A stretch of DNA of 64,000 nt from Cristatella mucedo (GCA_009760855.2 WPIO01000079.1:515001-579000); one strand, 5' to 3'. Shown: positions 23,793 to 34,860, numbered from the stretch's first letter. Numbers and translations: made by a program. The notes: generated by a model not told the origin, from the letters alone.

Positions 23793-26700
23793 CTGCAAAA
23801 TACGAGCGGTTCTGCAAAATGCGCACGCACCCTCTGCTTTAACGAGCTGCCCGGGCACGCTATTCAGGCATTCTTTGCACGTCGACTGCCCGCTCATTCA
23901 AATTATTTCTAGCGCATTGCCAGAGCAGACGCCTGATAGCATGTGAGGCAAGTAAACCTGGCAATGGTATAAACTAAAATGCGAGTGACAGCGTGCGAGC
24001 TTCAAATGATGTTTTGCTCATCGTGAAATCAAAATGGCTGGTGAAATTTCCGATCCAATTTCGGCCAGCGTGAATGATCAAGGATCTCCCGACTGGCACG
24101 CTGTGGAAACCCTTCGCTGTGGCTAATTGGAAATCCTGCTGTTTGTTGGCTAACACGACAGATCCAAGGATGCAATGAGGAAATCACCTCCAGCGGCTCA
24201 CCGAGCATGAGATATTCACGCTGCTGGCGAAAAAGATTTTCAGCAAACTTTTTCTAACAAAAAAAGTAATACCCAGCCAAAATCGGCTTGAGACAATACG
24301 CCTGACAGCGGGCGTCCATTAGGGGTTAGAGCTTGATTAGAGAGTTAGGATACTTGAGTTCAATGTAATCCAGGTTTATTTATGATTTAAAGTCGTATAT
24401 TGCCATAAAAAGCTTGTGATAAGCTAAAGCAATTCCATCTTTAAAAAAACAGACCCTTTCTTGGCTAAGGAAGAGAGAGACTTTCGCGAGATCGCAAATC
24501 CAGCCTAGTCCAGCTGTGACAGTCCAGCCCAGTCTAGCTGCGATAGTCTAGCCCTGCCTAGAAGTGATAATCCAGCTAGTCCCTGCGATAATCCAACCAA
24601 GTGTAGCGATAGTCCAGCCTATTCCAGCTGTGATAATCTAGCCTAGTCCAGCTACGATAATCCAGTCTTGTCTAGCCGGTGGTAATCCAGACATGTCTAG
24701 CTGTCGTAATCCAACCTAGTCCGGCCTGCGATAATCGCTCGTTGACGCTGGCCTCAGCTTCCTGGATATTGTGCATAAGCACGTCTGGATCCGTCCTTAA
24801 AGGCGAAATGGCAACGGTTACATCGATGCCATTTCGCTTACTCAGTACAAAGAGGGCGAGCAGAAATGACTCGGCGCCCGCATCAGAAGCTGCTTGCAGG
24901 GAGCCGTCTCTGCTCACGGACTTGGCGAGGATAACGGACGTTTAAGCCCCGCCATCTTCCGTATCCCATCTCTGCGAGTCCTTCGTGAATCTTTTTACGC
25001 TTTCGTAGGTGCTAACCTGGCTGGCTATGCCCCTGGGTCTAAGGCCAGGGGTACGATGCTCACTCTTCCTTACCCGCGGGTCTCCACAATCCGTCGGTCA
25101 TGGGTTCGACTGCTGCAGTGGGGCAATCCTTTACTGTCGACTACAAGTGGTGGTTATTTTCGTTAATGCTGGCAAGGCTCAGCGTGCAAACTGTCTAGCC
25201 TTCAAGTCTTTTCGACCATTTCTGCCATTAGATCCTCGCTGCTCTCTAACAATGTGCTCTCACCTCCAAGGGGTAATCGCTGACGGGAAATTGCACGCAA
25301 TGGGTTTACTCGGAGCCACAGCCGCCGCCGCCGCCGCCACAGTGCCAGCCAGCCTTTAGTGGCTCGGAGCCACAGCCGCTGCCTGCTTCCTTGCGAAGCT
25401 ATCGACGGGCTGGGCACATGCTCGGCGGTGGCGGGTTGCGGACTAAGATGGCTCAGCCGCCAGCCTCTCACCTCCGCACCGAGCGGGCGGCTGGGGCACC
25501 TCGGGCGCTGCTGTCTGCGCTGCGGCCGTCGTCGCTTGGCCGCCGCTCCTGGCCGTGGTTGTCTGGGGTCGTGCGGGGACTGCGGTCGGAGAGTTCGGAT
25601 TCAGGTGCTTCTTGACGGCGTTGATGAGCGGGTACTGGCCCTGGCCGCACATGCCAGTGAAGTCGTCCAGGTCGAGTGCCCAGAACATGGCGCCGCCCAG
25701 GTTTCGGCTCTTCACGTATTCGCTCTGCCAGCACCCGATCGCACACGCGCGCAGCATCGCGATTAGACACTCGGCAGCCGGCGGCTAGCGATCTAGAGCA
25801 TTCAGCGAGCGAGAGTCGGCGATACTCTAGCCCCTCCCCCCCCCCCGAAAGAGTCTCCGCGAGCATGCCTGTAATGCCGCCGCATGCTTGTAATGCCGCC
25901 GCCGCTGCAGGCAAGGGCAATAAGAGGAGGTGGCGGCCGGAGCTATCTGGCCGCCTCTAGAGCGTATCCTATTGGCTGACTAAGCGTCTCATTGCTGGCA
26001 GCTTTGAAGGGACGCTCAGCCGACTCGAGAGGAAAGCGGCTCTGGGCTAGCCAGAGAGGTCAGAGCCAGAGAGGTCAGAGCCAGAGAGGTCAGAGCCAGA
26101 GAGGTCAGAGCCAGAGAGGTCAGAGCCAGAGAGGTCAAAGCCAAAGAGGTCAGAGCCAGAGAGGTCAGAGCCAGAGAGGTCAGAGCCAGAGAGGTCAGAG
26201 CCAGAGAGGTCAGAGCCAGAGAGGTCAGAGCCAGAGAGGTCAGAGCCAGAGAGGTCAAAGCCAAAGAGGTCAGAGCCAGAGAGGTCAGAGCCAGAGAGGT
26301 CAGAGCCAGAGAGGTCAAAGCCAAAGAGGTCAGAGCCAGAGAGGTCAGAGCCAGAGAGGTCAGAGCCAGAGAGGTCAGAGCCAGAGAGGTCAGAGCCAAA
26401 GAGGTCAGAGCCAGAGAGGTCAGAGCCAGAGAGGTCAGAGCCAGAGAGGTCAGAGCCAGAGAGGTCAGAGCCAGAGAGGTCAGAGCCAGAGAGGTCAGAG
26501 CCAGAGAGGTCAGAGCCAAAGAGGTCAGAGCCAAAGAGGTCAGAGCCAAAGAGGTCAGAGCCAAAGAGGTCAGAGCCAGAGAGGTCAGAGCCAGAGAGGT
26601 CGAATCGCGAAGAAACTCGATAAAGGGAAAAACGAAGGTCGAGGACCAAACGAAGACGTCAATTTCTCGGCGTCCATAAATGACTGAAACAGTTGTCAGA

Positions 26701-28229
26701 CTTGGTAGGGTAGTGAGGTACCTTTGCGAGGAGAGACTGGACATTCTCGTAACCGACCCAAGCCCTGTCCTTGAACGTGTACGGAACCACGTGAGACGAA
26801 TCGAACCTCGTGTTGGCCATGTACTGGCTGTCGGTGGCGATCTACAACGGCGGAGACCACTCTTTCGTGACGATGTCGATGAGATGCATTACTTTCTTTA
26901 ATAAACTCTTTTCCCAATCTAGAAAGGTGCACATATCAAAGCTGTCGGAAGTTGTGATTCGTTTAAGCCAAGTGTCCGCTTCTTTACGTCTTGATATAAA
27001 TGCAAGCGCTGCCGAAGGGAAAAGGGGTGAAGGTGGGTCCCATATTGATTGACTCTAGGTTGTGGCCCGGGGCGTGCCTCGAAGTGAGCCCAACAGTTGA
27101 TGAATGCGGAGACGTCGCGCGCCCACATCGACGTATTTCGCGTACTCAGTAAGAACACGGCGAGACGAGCACAAATGGCTAAGCGCTCGCATAAGAAGCT
27201 GGCTGCCGGGAGCAAACGTCTCTGCGAACGGACTCAGCGAGGAGTGATGGCGGGCGTTAAAGTCCCGCCATCACTGAAGCGACTGTGCTGCCGTCCATCG
27301 GAGTCCGCGAAGGAATACAAATCGAAAAGAAAAATGGCGGCAGCGCCGCCTTTAGGCAGCGGCGGGGAAGCCGGTGCCGGCCGCCGAGCACCTCGTAGAA
27401 TGCGAGGAACCCGCTCGTCCGTGTGAACGCTCCCGCCGGTCCACCGCCGACGGTGGGCGCGCCGAGGCCGTTGCTGGTCGCCGAGGCGAGGGTGAAGGTC
27501 CTGGCGTAGGTGGCCATGCCGAGGATGAGCTTTTCCCGTGGGCAGCCTCCATCCAGCCAGTATTGGACGGCGAAATCCTGCGGGCGGCGAAAATATGCAG
27601 CCCGCACTTGGCGAATGCCGGACGCTGACGTGGCCGAGAACTCGTCGAGCAAACGAAGCCGCTTGGGCCTATACCTGAGGGGCGGGACTGGGGCTGGGGT
27701 GGATGGGGGTGGGTGGGGTTCGAGGCCAGCAGCTTACCACGTTGAGCGTCGACTGCGTCTCGTTTTCCGAGCTTCGCCTGTACAGGGCCGAGTGGTGGCC
27801 GGTGAACGGCTCCCACTCGCCGTGCAGATCGTACGCCATCAGATTGATGAAGTCCAGGTACCTGCGACAGCAGAGCGCGAGCCCAGTCTCTAGCTCGCTG
27901 GCGTATCGCCAGATATCAAGTTTCGCATTTCGAATTTAGCTATTCACAGCCTCGTCTAGCGACGATCTAGCACTCCCAAGCTACTTGCCTGGACACTTCG
28001 GCAATCTCGTACGCGGCATCAATGGTTGATTTGCCAGCCGCGACCGCCGCCGTCAGCAGTAGACGGCTGTTGCCGCTAGAGGTCGCTTCTTGCTCGTAGT
28101 AAGCAACGAGTGTCTAGAGAACGAAAAATTATCACGGCCGCCTACGAGTCAGCAGAGCAAATTCAGGCGCGAGCGACCGTCGTGTATCCAACGAATCTGT
28201 CAACCGAGCGAAAACTAGCGAATAGAATA

Positions 28230-28272
<43 letters not shown>

Positions 28273-31200
28273 GTATGTATGTATGTATGTATGTATGTAT
28301 GTATGTATGTATATATATATATATATATATATATAATTCATTTGTATAGCGCCCTAAGAGAGCTTAATCTCTATTCAGGCGCTTCACAATTGCAATGGGG
28401 TCGTCGACCTTGGTCATCATATCCCACGACCTTGGTCATCATGCACATTCACCTTGGCCTTGGCTCAAGGCAAGCACCTTAACCACTGGGCCAAATTAGC
28501 TCGGTCAACGAGATCGAAAAGATCGCAAGTGAGGTGAGGCACAAGCAGGCACGTGGCTATCGGGGTGCACGCCGAGCGCTTTGGCGCTCGATGTGCACAG
28601 CCTGGGCGACGCTCTCTCCCCCCCCCCCCCCCCCCGGCAGGCTCGATGTGCACAGCCTGGGCGACGCTCTCTCCCCCCCCCCCCCCCCGGCAGGCTCGAT
28701 GTGCACAGCCTGGGCGACGCTCTCCCCCCCCCCCCCCGGCAGGCTGCAGAGCGCCGCGTCGTGGTGTTGGGCAGCGATGAAGAGCCAAGTAAGGGACGGC
28801 AAAGTGCTTTCGACGCAAGGTCGAGGTCACGTCCCGAGGCAGGCTCAAGCTCGCTCACCTTAACCAGCTGAGTGAATCGCTGTTTGTCCACAGACGGGCT
28901 GCCGCGGCTGCCCGGGTACTCCCAGTCCAGATCGAGGCCGTCGAAGCCGTTGGCGCGGAGGTATTGAGCCGTCTGACGAGCGAACGCGTCCATGTTGGCT
29001 TGCGTGGAGACCATTTCTTCAAGAGAAGCGATGCACGGCTCTCGCGCTTTTAGAGGGATCGGCGACGCAAGGCGAAGTCGGCGAAAAGAGAAGGACCGAC
29101 GAACGTTCGGAAGGATGTGCGGCGAAAGACGGAAAAGACAGAAGGACGTGATAGGCAAAAAAAAGACAGAAGACGTGCGGCACCGCGACCTGCCGCCCGC
29201 GGCGCCGCCGCCAGACGGCCCTCATGCTCACTGCTGAAAGTCTCGGTGCCGTGGTTCCAGCCTCCAACGGCAAGGAGCGTCTTCAGGTTGGGATTTGTCT
29301 CCTTATGTTTCTGCATCTGCACCGTCATGACTGCAACGAACGGCGGAGCAGCGGCTTTCAGCAGCTTATTCTGCGGCCCTGACCCCGACTCTGCGGCCCT
29401 GACCCCGACTCTTCGGCCCTGACCCCGACTCTGCGGCCCTGATCCCGACTCTGCGGCCCTGACTGAGGCAGCTTTCGTTAGTAACTTAATGCTGAACAGC
29501 TACTAGAAATTAGCCAAAAAGGCCTTAGCCACACGTGACACTAAGATTAATAATAACATACACAGAAACCGCTGCAGTTTGCATGGCACCACAAGGCTTA
29601 ATCGAGTCACTTGGGAGGGCTTAGGTCATGCGGTCGTAAAAAACACGTCATTTGGTTGGTCATAATAAGCATAGTTTTAGAAAAGCATAGCTGACTAAAT
29701 ATAATGCCCGCACACGGAGCAAGAACGATAAAGAATACGCCGGATTTTCAGCCTCTTTCAATTGAATCCGCTAAAACATGTGGATCTATAACGCATCCAT
29801 GGGGGTCCCCGTACTATATGACGCACAGGCTGATATCTTTAGCCGAAGACATCTAGACGTCTAAATTACCCTATTTCGAAAGGACTAGGGCGATTAATTA
29901 ATATTACCCGCGGTGCCTAGTCGAAGCGACAAACACCCAAGAAGCATACGGCTATAGCTCGTGTCGAATCCTACCGAGAGATCGTAGAAAGACCTTTCCC
30001 GAGTCTCCTGCTCCTGAGGTGATCACTTTAGTCCCGAGGCAGTGCCAACTCTGTCGATCTATTTGATCCAATGCGGTACTGGAACTTGGTTTTAAGATTT
30101 GAAGTTTGTAAGTAGATGCCTGATGCTGGTAAAGACGAAAGGCCAGCTGATTCCACTGCCTCGTTTACGTGTACGTTGCTGTTATGACTTTGTTGCCGTA
30201 ATTGTGCGGGAAGGAAGTGGTCATTAGCTTTCGATCCAGCAGCCTTTTGCTTGCACACTGAGCTCCAACTATTCTGTTGAGGGCGTTAGTAATAGAAAGT
30301 CTGCAGCGCGACTGACAGCTTGCGTTTCGGGGCATTCTAGTTAGATATAGACTAACCACACTTGCATGCCGACCCTGTGCATATCACCCCTAAGCATGTT
30401 ATTCGTGTTGTTTATCAAGCACGATACCATTCACCATTCGATAGCGTTTTCTTTGCAGCCAATGTAAAGCGCCTAGAAAGAGAATGGTTTCTCTGAGGGC
30501 GCTTTATCAGGTGTAATTATTATGTAGGCCAGCCACCCGCGAAGAACGCGCTTTCGGCGGCGTCCGGCGTGGGACCGCGGGAGATCGTCAAAATGCCAGA
30601 AGGCCACAAACCTCAACTCAATAAATATATAGGAAAAAGCGTTTATTTTAAACGTCCGCCCGTAAGATAGCAGTCGATTGGTTTAATTTTTCTGTACAGT
30701 GGACTTTCTGTTGGAGGAAAAAGGACGCTGCGGCCATTGGCGGCTGCGGCCATTGGCGGCTGCGGCAAATGCCCGAGTCCTCTTAGCCCCGACCGTGCGC
30801 GGCTGCTGCCGCGATGGCGGCTGCGGCAAATGCCCGAGTCCTCTTAGCCCCGAACGTGCGCGGCTGCTGCCGCGGTGGCGGCTGCTGCAAATGCTCGAGT
30901 CCTCTTAGCCCCGAACGTGCGCGGCTGCTGCCGCGGTGGCGGCTGCGGCAAATGCCCGAGTCCTCTTAGCCCCGAACGTGCGCGGCTGCTGCCGCGGTGG
31001 CGGCTGCGGCAAATGCCCGAGTCCTCTTAGCCCCGAACGTGCGCGGCTGCTGCCGCGGTGGCGGCTGCGGCAAATGCCCGAGTCCTCTTAGCCCCGAACG
31101 TGCGCGGCTGCTGCCGCGGTGGCGGCTGCTGCGGCGGCACCAGCGCGCGTGCGCGCGGCGACTCACCGTCGTCGTTCCACTCGTACGGTAGGACGCTGTT

Positions 31201-33876
31201 GCCTTCGACTTTGGCGAACGAGTATAGCACGTGGGTGCAGAGGAAAGGGTCGAGGTTAGCGGGCGTGTAGCGGCCGCTGCCCGGTCGGTACTGGGCCCAG
31301 TTGGTGTAGTAGCACACCACCTTGAAGTCGTTGCCTGAACGATGCACCGACGTCGCTAGACGCCGCCCCGCCAACGCCGCCGCCGCCGCCGCCGCCGCCG
31401 CCGCAGAGCGCTCGAGGCCAAGCGCTCTGCGGCGGCGGCGGAAGCTCGCGAGCCGCCGCCGCGGCGCGAGGCGCGCCGTCTGAGCGAGCCGGCGGCGAGC
31501 TTCGCGCCAGGCGCGGCAGACGTCGGCCGGATGAAGAGCTTGGCCTGCGCCGCGGCTGGGCCGTGCGGGCGCGGCGCGGCTCCCCCTTGCCCGCCGCCGC
31601 CGAAGCGCCGGACTCACCTGTACTGCCGACGGGCGAGGCACGACAGATCTGCGAAAATAAATGATGGCGAGGTGTTGCTCAAGAGGCGCAATACTAAGAG
31701 GCTAACGAGCAGCGACTGCAACTGGAACTGAGGAGTCGGCCGCCGCCGGAAGCAGTCGCGCGCCGGAAGCTCGCATGTTGCGCAATCGTAGGCGAGCGAG
31801 CGTCTCGCCCGGCGTTCTGCTCTGGCGCTCCTGTCCTGCCGCGCTCCGCCCCCCTCATCGTATGCTGGCGAGAGTGCAAGACAGGCTGGTCGATGTTCGC
31901 GCGGGCCTTACCTTCGCCCTCCGCCCCGCCCGCCTCCGCCCCGCCCCCGCGGGGCCGCGCGCGCTCGCTCCCGCTCTCGCGCCGCACTTCGTTTCGGGAT
32001 TCGCTCGAGCTTCCGGCGCCCGCTGACTTCGTTTGCGTGATCGAGCAGTGCCCGCGAGTCCGCCAGCCAGCCAGCGACCGCCGGCAGCCAGGGAAGTTCC
32101 AGCATCCGGTCGTGGGCGAGGCTTTACCGCCCAAACGCAGCAGCGGCGCTAGAAAAAACTTCCGCCAGAGCGCGCCGCTGGAGACAGCGTAGCCAGCAGT
32201 CACTTTAAATTGGTGACGCCCACCTTTTTATGAATGCAAATACGAGATTTAGGACTTGTTTCCACACGAGACAAGTTTCGTGTACGTTATAAAGAAGACT
32301 GACGGGATGTTATCGATTGCCAAATGGCTCCGCGGCAATAGGGGCAGCGGCGGCGGGGCGACTGCCCGACGTCCGCCGGACGGTGTCATACTCTACTTCG
32401 CGTCATCCCCTGACGTGACGACTTAAAAAAAAACTTGAAACTCGCCTGTTCATTGCATAATGTAGTGAGTCCTTGTGATTCGTCTTTCTTATGCGTTCTA
32501 ACACTATGCCTGCTGCTACTAATCACATCTGCACGTGTACCTTGCGTATGTCACATCTAAAAATGTTACGGCTGATGACACTGACAATGTAGCCACTGAT
32601 TATTTCGTCCTGATTACTTTGCAGCATCTGTAGAGTGCCTAGAAAGAGATTCAGTTCTCTCTGAGGGCGCTATACAAATGTATAATAATTGTTATAATTA
32701 GCTCGTCAGAGGCCCTCGCAAGGGCTTGGATTCAAATTCCGCTAGAGGACACCGCATACATCCGCCGACAGCTAGTCTCTGTCTGTGCCCGTCCGTCGGG
32801 TCGCTGCTCGATTGTCTCGAGTAGAGCGCGGTGCATGCGCACGGCAGTGCACCGGCCGACTACTCGAACAGTCAAGTGGCGTTTACCACGTCACCAGCTA
32901 CGCTTGCAGTAAATCGATGCTAGCTCTACACTTTAACGAGCGAGCCCACTTTCGCGCACAGCTGTGCAACCGTTGCCTAGACCAGGCGAGGCGCCATTAT
33001 TGGGGCAGTTCTGCCGGCATTCCGAATGGCGATTCCGCTGCTATTCAAGCGGAGCCTGTTCGGAGCGCCTGCTCTCGCTCTCTTGGGAATTCCAAGTGCT
33101 CTATCCGCTTGTTTCGCGCTGCAAGGCTTCTTTCGCGCTATCGCGTTCGCTCGCTATCGTGATTTGCTATCGCGAGTGGATCGCCATCTCGGCTCGCCTT
33201 TCACGTGACGCGCAACGGCGCCGATCCGGAGTAGGCGCGTCCCGCGCCCTGCCTCGCGGACGGCTGGAAGCGTCCTAGAAGGCTCCCTACTCCGCCGATC
33301 CAAAGCTCCCCACTCCGCCGATGGCGCGCTCGCGGCGCGCCTTCGGAGCTCCGCGGCGCGCTGCAGCGGCGGCTTCTATTCCTTTACGCGGTTGCGATCG
33401 GTTTCGCTTGCTCGCACGGCCGCTCGCTCTCGCGCTCTGGCGCTGGTCAATATTGTGGCGGAAAGCGTCGCGATGGCTCAGGTCGCTGCGTCTAGTGCTC
33501 GTACGGTAACGAATAGGATCAACCAATCGCAGCAGCGCATGATCCAGCCAGGATGTGGGCCGTTTTCAGAGCTGCGGTGCGAGCTCAGACGCGGAGAGGC
33601 GGCGGTGCGAGTGCAGGGGCGGCGAAGCGTGAAGCTGAGACGCAGAGGAGCGGCGGCGGTACGAGGGCGGACGCAGAGTAGCGGCAGCGGAGAGAGAAGA
33701 CGCGACAGTGAGGCGACGGTGTGCCGAGCGGCGACGCAGGGCAGTGGCAGGCGGACGGGCCGGCGCGAGGACGGTGGACGCGGCAGACGGAAGCGCTCGT
33801 GCAGCCGCAGTTGAGGACTTACGTCGAGTAGGCCGGCGGCCGCTAGCGCGGCAAGAGCGAGCACGGCGCTTCGCAT
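23602..33876 (-). CDS. Secreted chitinase, GH18 + CBM14 (11 exons, complete)
   Basis: Endochitinase that hydrolyses beta-1,4 bonds of chitin, secreted. My exon model on the minus strand: 33876-33823, 31648-31618, 31334-31167, 29330-29232, 29016-28859, 28113-27989, 27861-27738, 27577-27392, 26841-26722, 25724-25472, 23792-23602. The exons sum to 1509 nt (502 aa plus TAA) and every junction is in phase. Residues 1-18 are a signal peptide. The GH18 barrel begins at about residue 32 ([15 protein letters not shown]). The catalytic DGLDLDWE is at about 143-150 with the acid Glu intact; MAYDLHGEW and [11 protein letters not shown] are the later substrate-site motifs. A Thr/Pro/Ala linker (about 400-440) leads to a cysteine-rich CBM14 domain. 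Length and order match animal chitinases of the chitotriosidase type. It is the only clearly intact gene in the window. Nine introns have GT-AG ends and one GC-AG. Splice sites are inferred by eye. Confidence 0.93.
24495..24740. repeat. Degenerate 24-25 bp minisatellite in chitinase intron 10
   Basis: About ten imperfect copies built on CAGCCTAGTCCAGCTGTGAT. Copies differ at many positions, so the array is old. Confidence 0.85.
25075..25190 (+). mobile_element. Partial SINE-2 copy in chitinase intron 10
   Basis: GTCATGGGTTCGACTGCTGC (B box), GGGGCAATCCTTTACTGTCG and GTGGTGGTTATTTTCG match the family body. The ends are degraded. Confidence 0.65.
25472..25724 (-). CDS. Chitinase exon 10: end of barrel and linker
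   Basis: Acceptor GCTGGCAG. Encodes [20 protein letters not shown], the end of the catalytic domain, then a Pro/Thr/Ala linker. Donor GTGAGA. If unspliced, the frame would stop at a TAG about 27 bases further on, giving a form without a chitin-binding domain. Confidence 0.88.
26050..26603. repeat. 15-bp minisatellite (GAGGTCAGAGCCAGA)n, about 37 copies
   Basis: Highly regular array in chitinase intron 9. The main variants are CCAAA for CCAGA and TCAAA for TCAGA. Fifteen is a multiple of three, so several frames on both strands stay open and give false proteins of 200-240 residues. Confidence 0.97.
26722..26841 (-). CDS. Chitinase exon 9
   Basis: Forty codons: [20 protein letters not shown], the VPY..WVGY motif of GH18 chitinases. 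Acceptor TTGTAG, donor GTACCT. The flanking intron 9 holds the 15-bp minisatellite. Confidence 0.9.
27392..27577 (-). CDS. Chitinase exon 8
   Basis: Acceptor CCGCAG. Encodes [20 protein letters not shown] through GFLAFYE. The donor GAG|GTGCTC is weak but keeps phase with exon 9. Confidence 0.85.
27738..27861 (-). CDS. Chitinase exon 7: MAYDLHG motif
   Basis: Acceptor TGTCGCAG, donor GTAAGC. Encodes [20 protein letters not shown] and the following SALY region. Confidence 0.93.
27989..28113 (-). CDS. Chitinase exon 6, ends at a GC donor
   Basis: Acceptor TTCTCTAG. Encodes the [20 protein letters not shown] strand region. The only in-phase junction to exon 7 uses AG|GCAAGT, a canonical GC-AG intron; the nearby GT would break the frame. 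Confidence 0.85.
28228..28335. repeat. Compound microsatellite (CTAT)n(GTAT)n(AT)n
   Basis: Lies in chitinase intron 5, next to a SINE-1 tail. Confidence 0.95.
28330..28495 (-). mobile_element. SINE-1 copy in chitinase intron 5
   Basis: Reversed tail (TTGTATAGCGCCCTAAGAGA, TTCAGGCGCTTCAC) and A-box-proximal part (GCACCTTAACCACTGGGCCA). The middle contains a short duplicated CGACCTTGGTCATCAT segment. Confidence 0.8.
28607..28745. repeat. Three copies of a 35-bp unit, each followed by a poly-C run
   Basis: GGCAGGCTCGATGTGCACAG..GACGCTCTC recurs three times, each followed by about 14-19 C (G on the coding strand). Located in chitinase intron 5. Confidence 0.93.
28859..29016 (-). CDS. Chitinase exon 5: catalytic exon
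   Basis: Carries [13 protein letters not shown] with all acidic residues of DxxDxDxE, then [12 protein letters not shown] at the donor AAG|GTGAGC. Confidence 0.95.
29232..29330 (-). CDS. Chitinase exon 4: LLAVGGW motif
   Basis: Acceptor TTCGTTGCAG, donor GTGAGC. Encodes [20 protein letters not shown], the conserved second GH18 motif. Confidence 0.92.
29372..29465. repeat. 20-bp minisatellite, about five copies
   Basis: Unit TGCGGCCCTGACCCCGACTC, in chitinase intron 3 just beyond exon 4's acceptor. Confidence 0.92.
29470..30340. other. Unassigned part of chitinase intron 3
   Basis: No supported gene or repeat. Confidence 0.4.
30345..30525 (+). mobile_element. LINE family A 3' tail in chitinase intron 3
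   Basis: CACTTGCATGCCGACCCTGT, AATGTAAAGCGCCTAGAAAG and GAGGGCGCTTTATCAGGTG. The (ATT)n end is reduced. Confidence 0.85.
30720..31135. repeat. 61-bp GC-rich minisatellite, about six copies
   Basis: The unit contains CAAATGCCCGAGTCCTCTTA, CGAACGTGCGCGGCTGCTG and CCGCGGTGGCGGCTGCGG. Copies differ by few bases. The array ends about 30 bases from the chitinase exon 3 donor. Confidence 0.93.
31167..31334 (-). CDS. Chitinase exon 3: first barrel strand
   Basis: Encodes [20 protein letters not shown] through the [13 protein letters not shown] segment. Acceptor GTTCAG, donor GTGAGT (31166-31161). Confidence 0.93.
31375..31405. repeat. (CCG)n trinucleotide run
   Basis: Ten or so CGC/CCG units in chitinase intron 2. 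Confidence 0.9.
31618..31648 (-). CDS. Chitinase exon 2: 31-nt microexon
   Basis: Preceded by TTATTTTCGCAG and followed by GTGAGT. Its 31 nt shift phase 0 to phase 1, exactly what exon 3 needs. It encodes about ten residues after the signal peptide. Confidence 0.8.
32395..32700 (+). mobile_element. LINE 3' fragment in chitinase intron 1
   Basis: GTCATCCCCTGACGTGACGA (end of ORF2), GTCCTTGTGATTCGTC and GTGCCTAGAAAGAGATTCAG, then GAGGGCGCTATACAAATGTA. The last part resembles the tails seen at 6960-7050 and 44440, a diverged subfamily. Confidence 0.78.
33823..33876 (-). CDS. Chitinase exon 1: signal peptide
   Basis: The first in-frame ATG gives an 18-residue Met-Arg-Ser start followed by an Ala/Leu-rich hydrophobic core. 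It ends in phase 0 at a perfect GTAAGT donor (33822-33817). The frame is open further upstream but has no ATG. Confidence 0.88.
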
Positions 33877-33879
33877 GGC

Positions 33880-34860
33880 GTCGCACGTGCTGACGGCAAA
33901 ACGAAGCGGAGGATGGAGGTACACGAAATTGCACTGCCTTCTGCAACGCGCACAGAGGACTATATATACGGACAGGCTAACTTATGCGGCGCACTAAGCA
34001 AGCCAATAAATGTCGGCGATCATCAAAAATGCCGCTCGAGCACGTGGGCGAGCCGACGAACGCAGCGGGCGGCGCATTTGAACGGTCAGCAGTGTGTTGA
34101 CAGAAAGAGCGTCTTACGAATCCGGAGTGGATTCAGAGCGCGCTTAGGATGACACATAGCCCAGGGTAAGAAGGAGATAAGGCACGAACTGCCTCGACTC
34201 TTCCGGCGACCCTGGAGAGAATCTGTCAACTGAGGTGCTCAGTGAATGGCCGACGAGTGCAATTTGCGGAGAGCGCAATTCGGTTCATAAAACCCAAGAT
34301 TTACATCCTCTCTGATAGTGCTGCTGCTGCTGGCACCCCTATCAAAATCCACCATGACGTCTGCGCCGATGGAGAGCCTGCTTTTGAATATCTCTGAAAC
34401 GCACGAGCGCTCGGTACGCAACCGGAAGCAGCGTTGGCTTGCTACAACTATTGTCGATCGTACCGACGGAAGGAGAGCTGAAAGCTGAGAGCTGCCGCTG
34501 CACGCGTGGCCACGCAAAATTTTGCGAAATGGCAACGACAGCGAGCAACGGCGACGCGTTGCTGACTCGGGCTATTGCGATGGCGAGCAAGGTCGATCGC
34601 TGCAAAGGTCAACACCTTCGCCGCGGGGGCAGCCAGCGCCCTGACGGCTCGTCTGCATCTCGCCGAGCGTTGATAGATCCGCCTGAGGCGGCGGCGGCCG
34701 CACCTCTCGCCCAAAACCCTGGCGCCGAGCGACGCGACGAGGCAGGAATGGCGCCGGTAAAAATGGCGGCAGCCGAGAGAGGCGGCCGACGGCGACGTGC
34801 GGAAGAGCGTTGCGGGCGGGCGCACTGTAGCGGCACACGAGCACACGTGACTCGCGCTAG
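33880..34860. other. GC-rich DNA upstream of the chitinase promoter
   Basis: CpG-rich stretch with several long but unsupported frames on both strands. No splice-consistent gene found. It could hold chitinase regulatory sequence. Confidence 0.35.
33961..33968 (-). promoter_or_regulatory. Candidate TATA box of the chitinase gene
   Basis: TATATATA on the minus strand about 85-92 bases upstream of the ATG, which would give a 5' UTR of about 55-60 nt. Sited in otherwise GC-rich DNA. Confidence 0.55.

Noticed and set aside
24672-24917. Additional chitinase exon or separate gene in intron 10
   Set aside because: The frame shows a soft protein-like pattern but matches no GH18 or CBM14 segment. The gene model is complete and in phase without it, and part of it overlaps the degenerate minisatellite.
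25359-25960. Plus-strand GC-rich proteins opposite chitinase exon 10
   Set aside because: Shadow frames of a GC-rich coding exon; no motif of their own.
26050-26603. CRISPR array
   Set aside because: Units are directly joined without unique spacers, and the context is animal DNA. The 61-bp and 24-bp arrays were rejected for the same reason.
26016-26744. Proteins of 200-240 aa made of QRGQS, SLALT or SGSDL repeats
   Set aside because: Open only because the 15-bp minisatellite unit is a multiple of three; it lies inside a chitinase intron.
33478-33924. Longer N-terminus of the chitinase or a separate 148-aa protein
   Set aside because: The upstream extension starts at a GTG, not an ATG, and the downstream part reads through the strong GTAAGT donor into intron 1.
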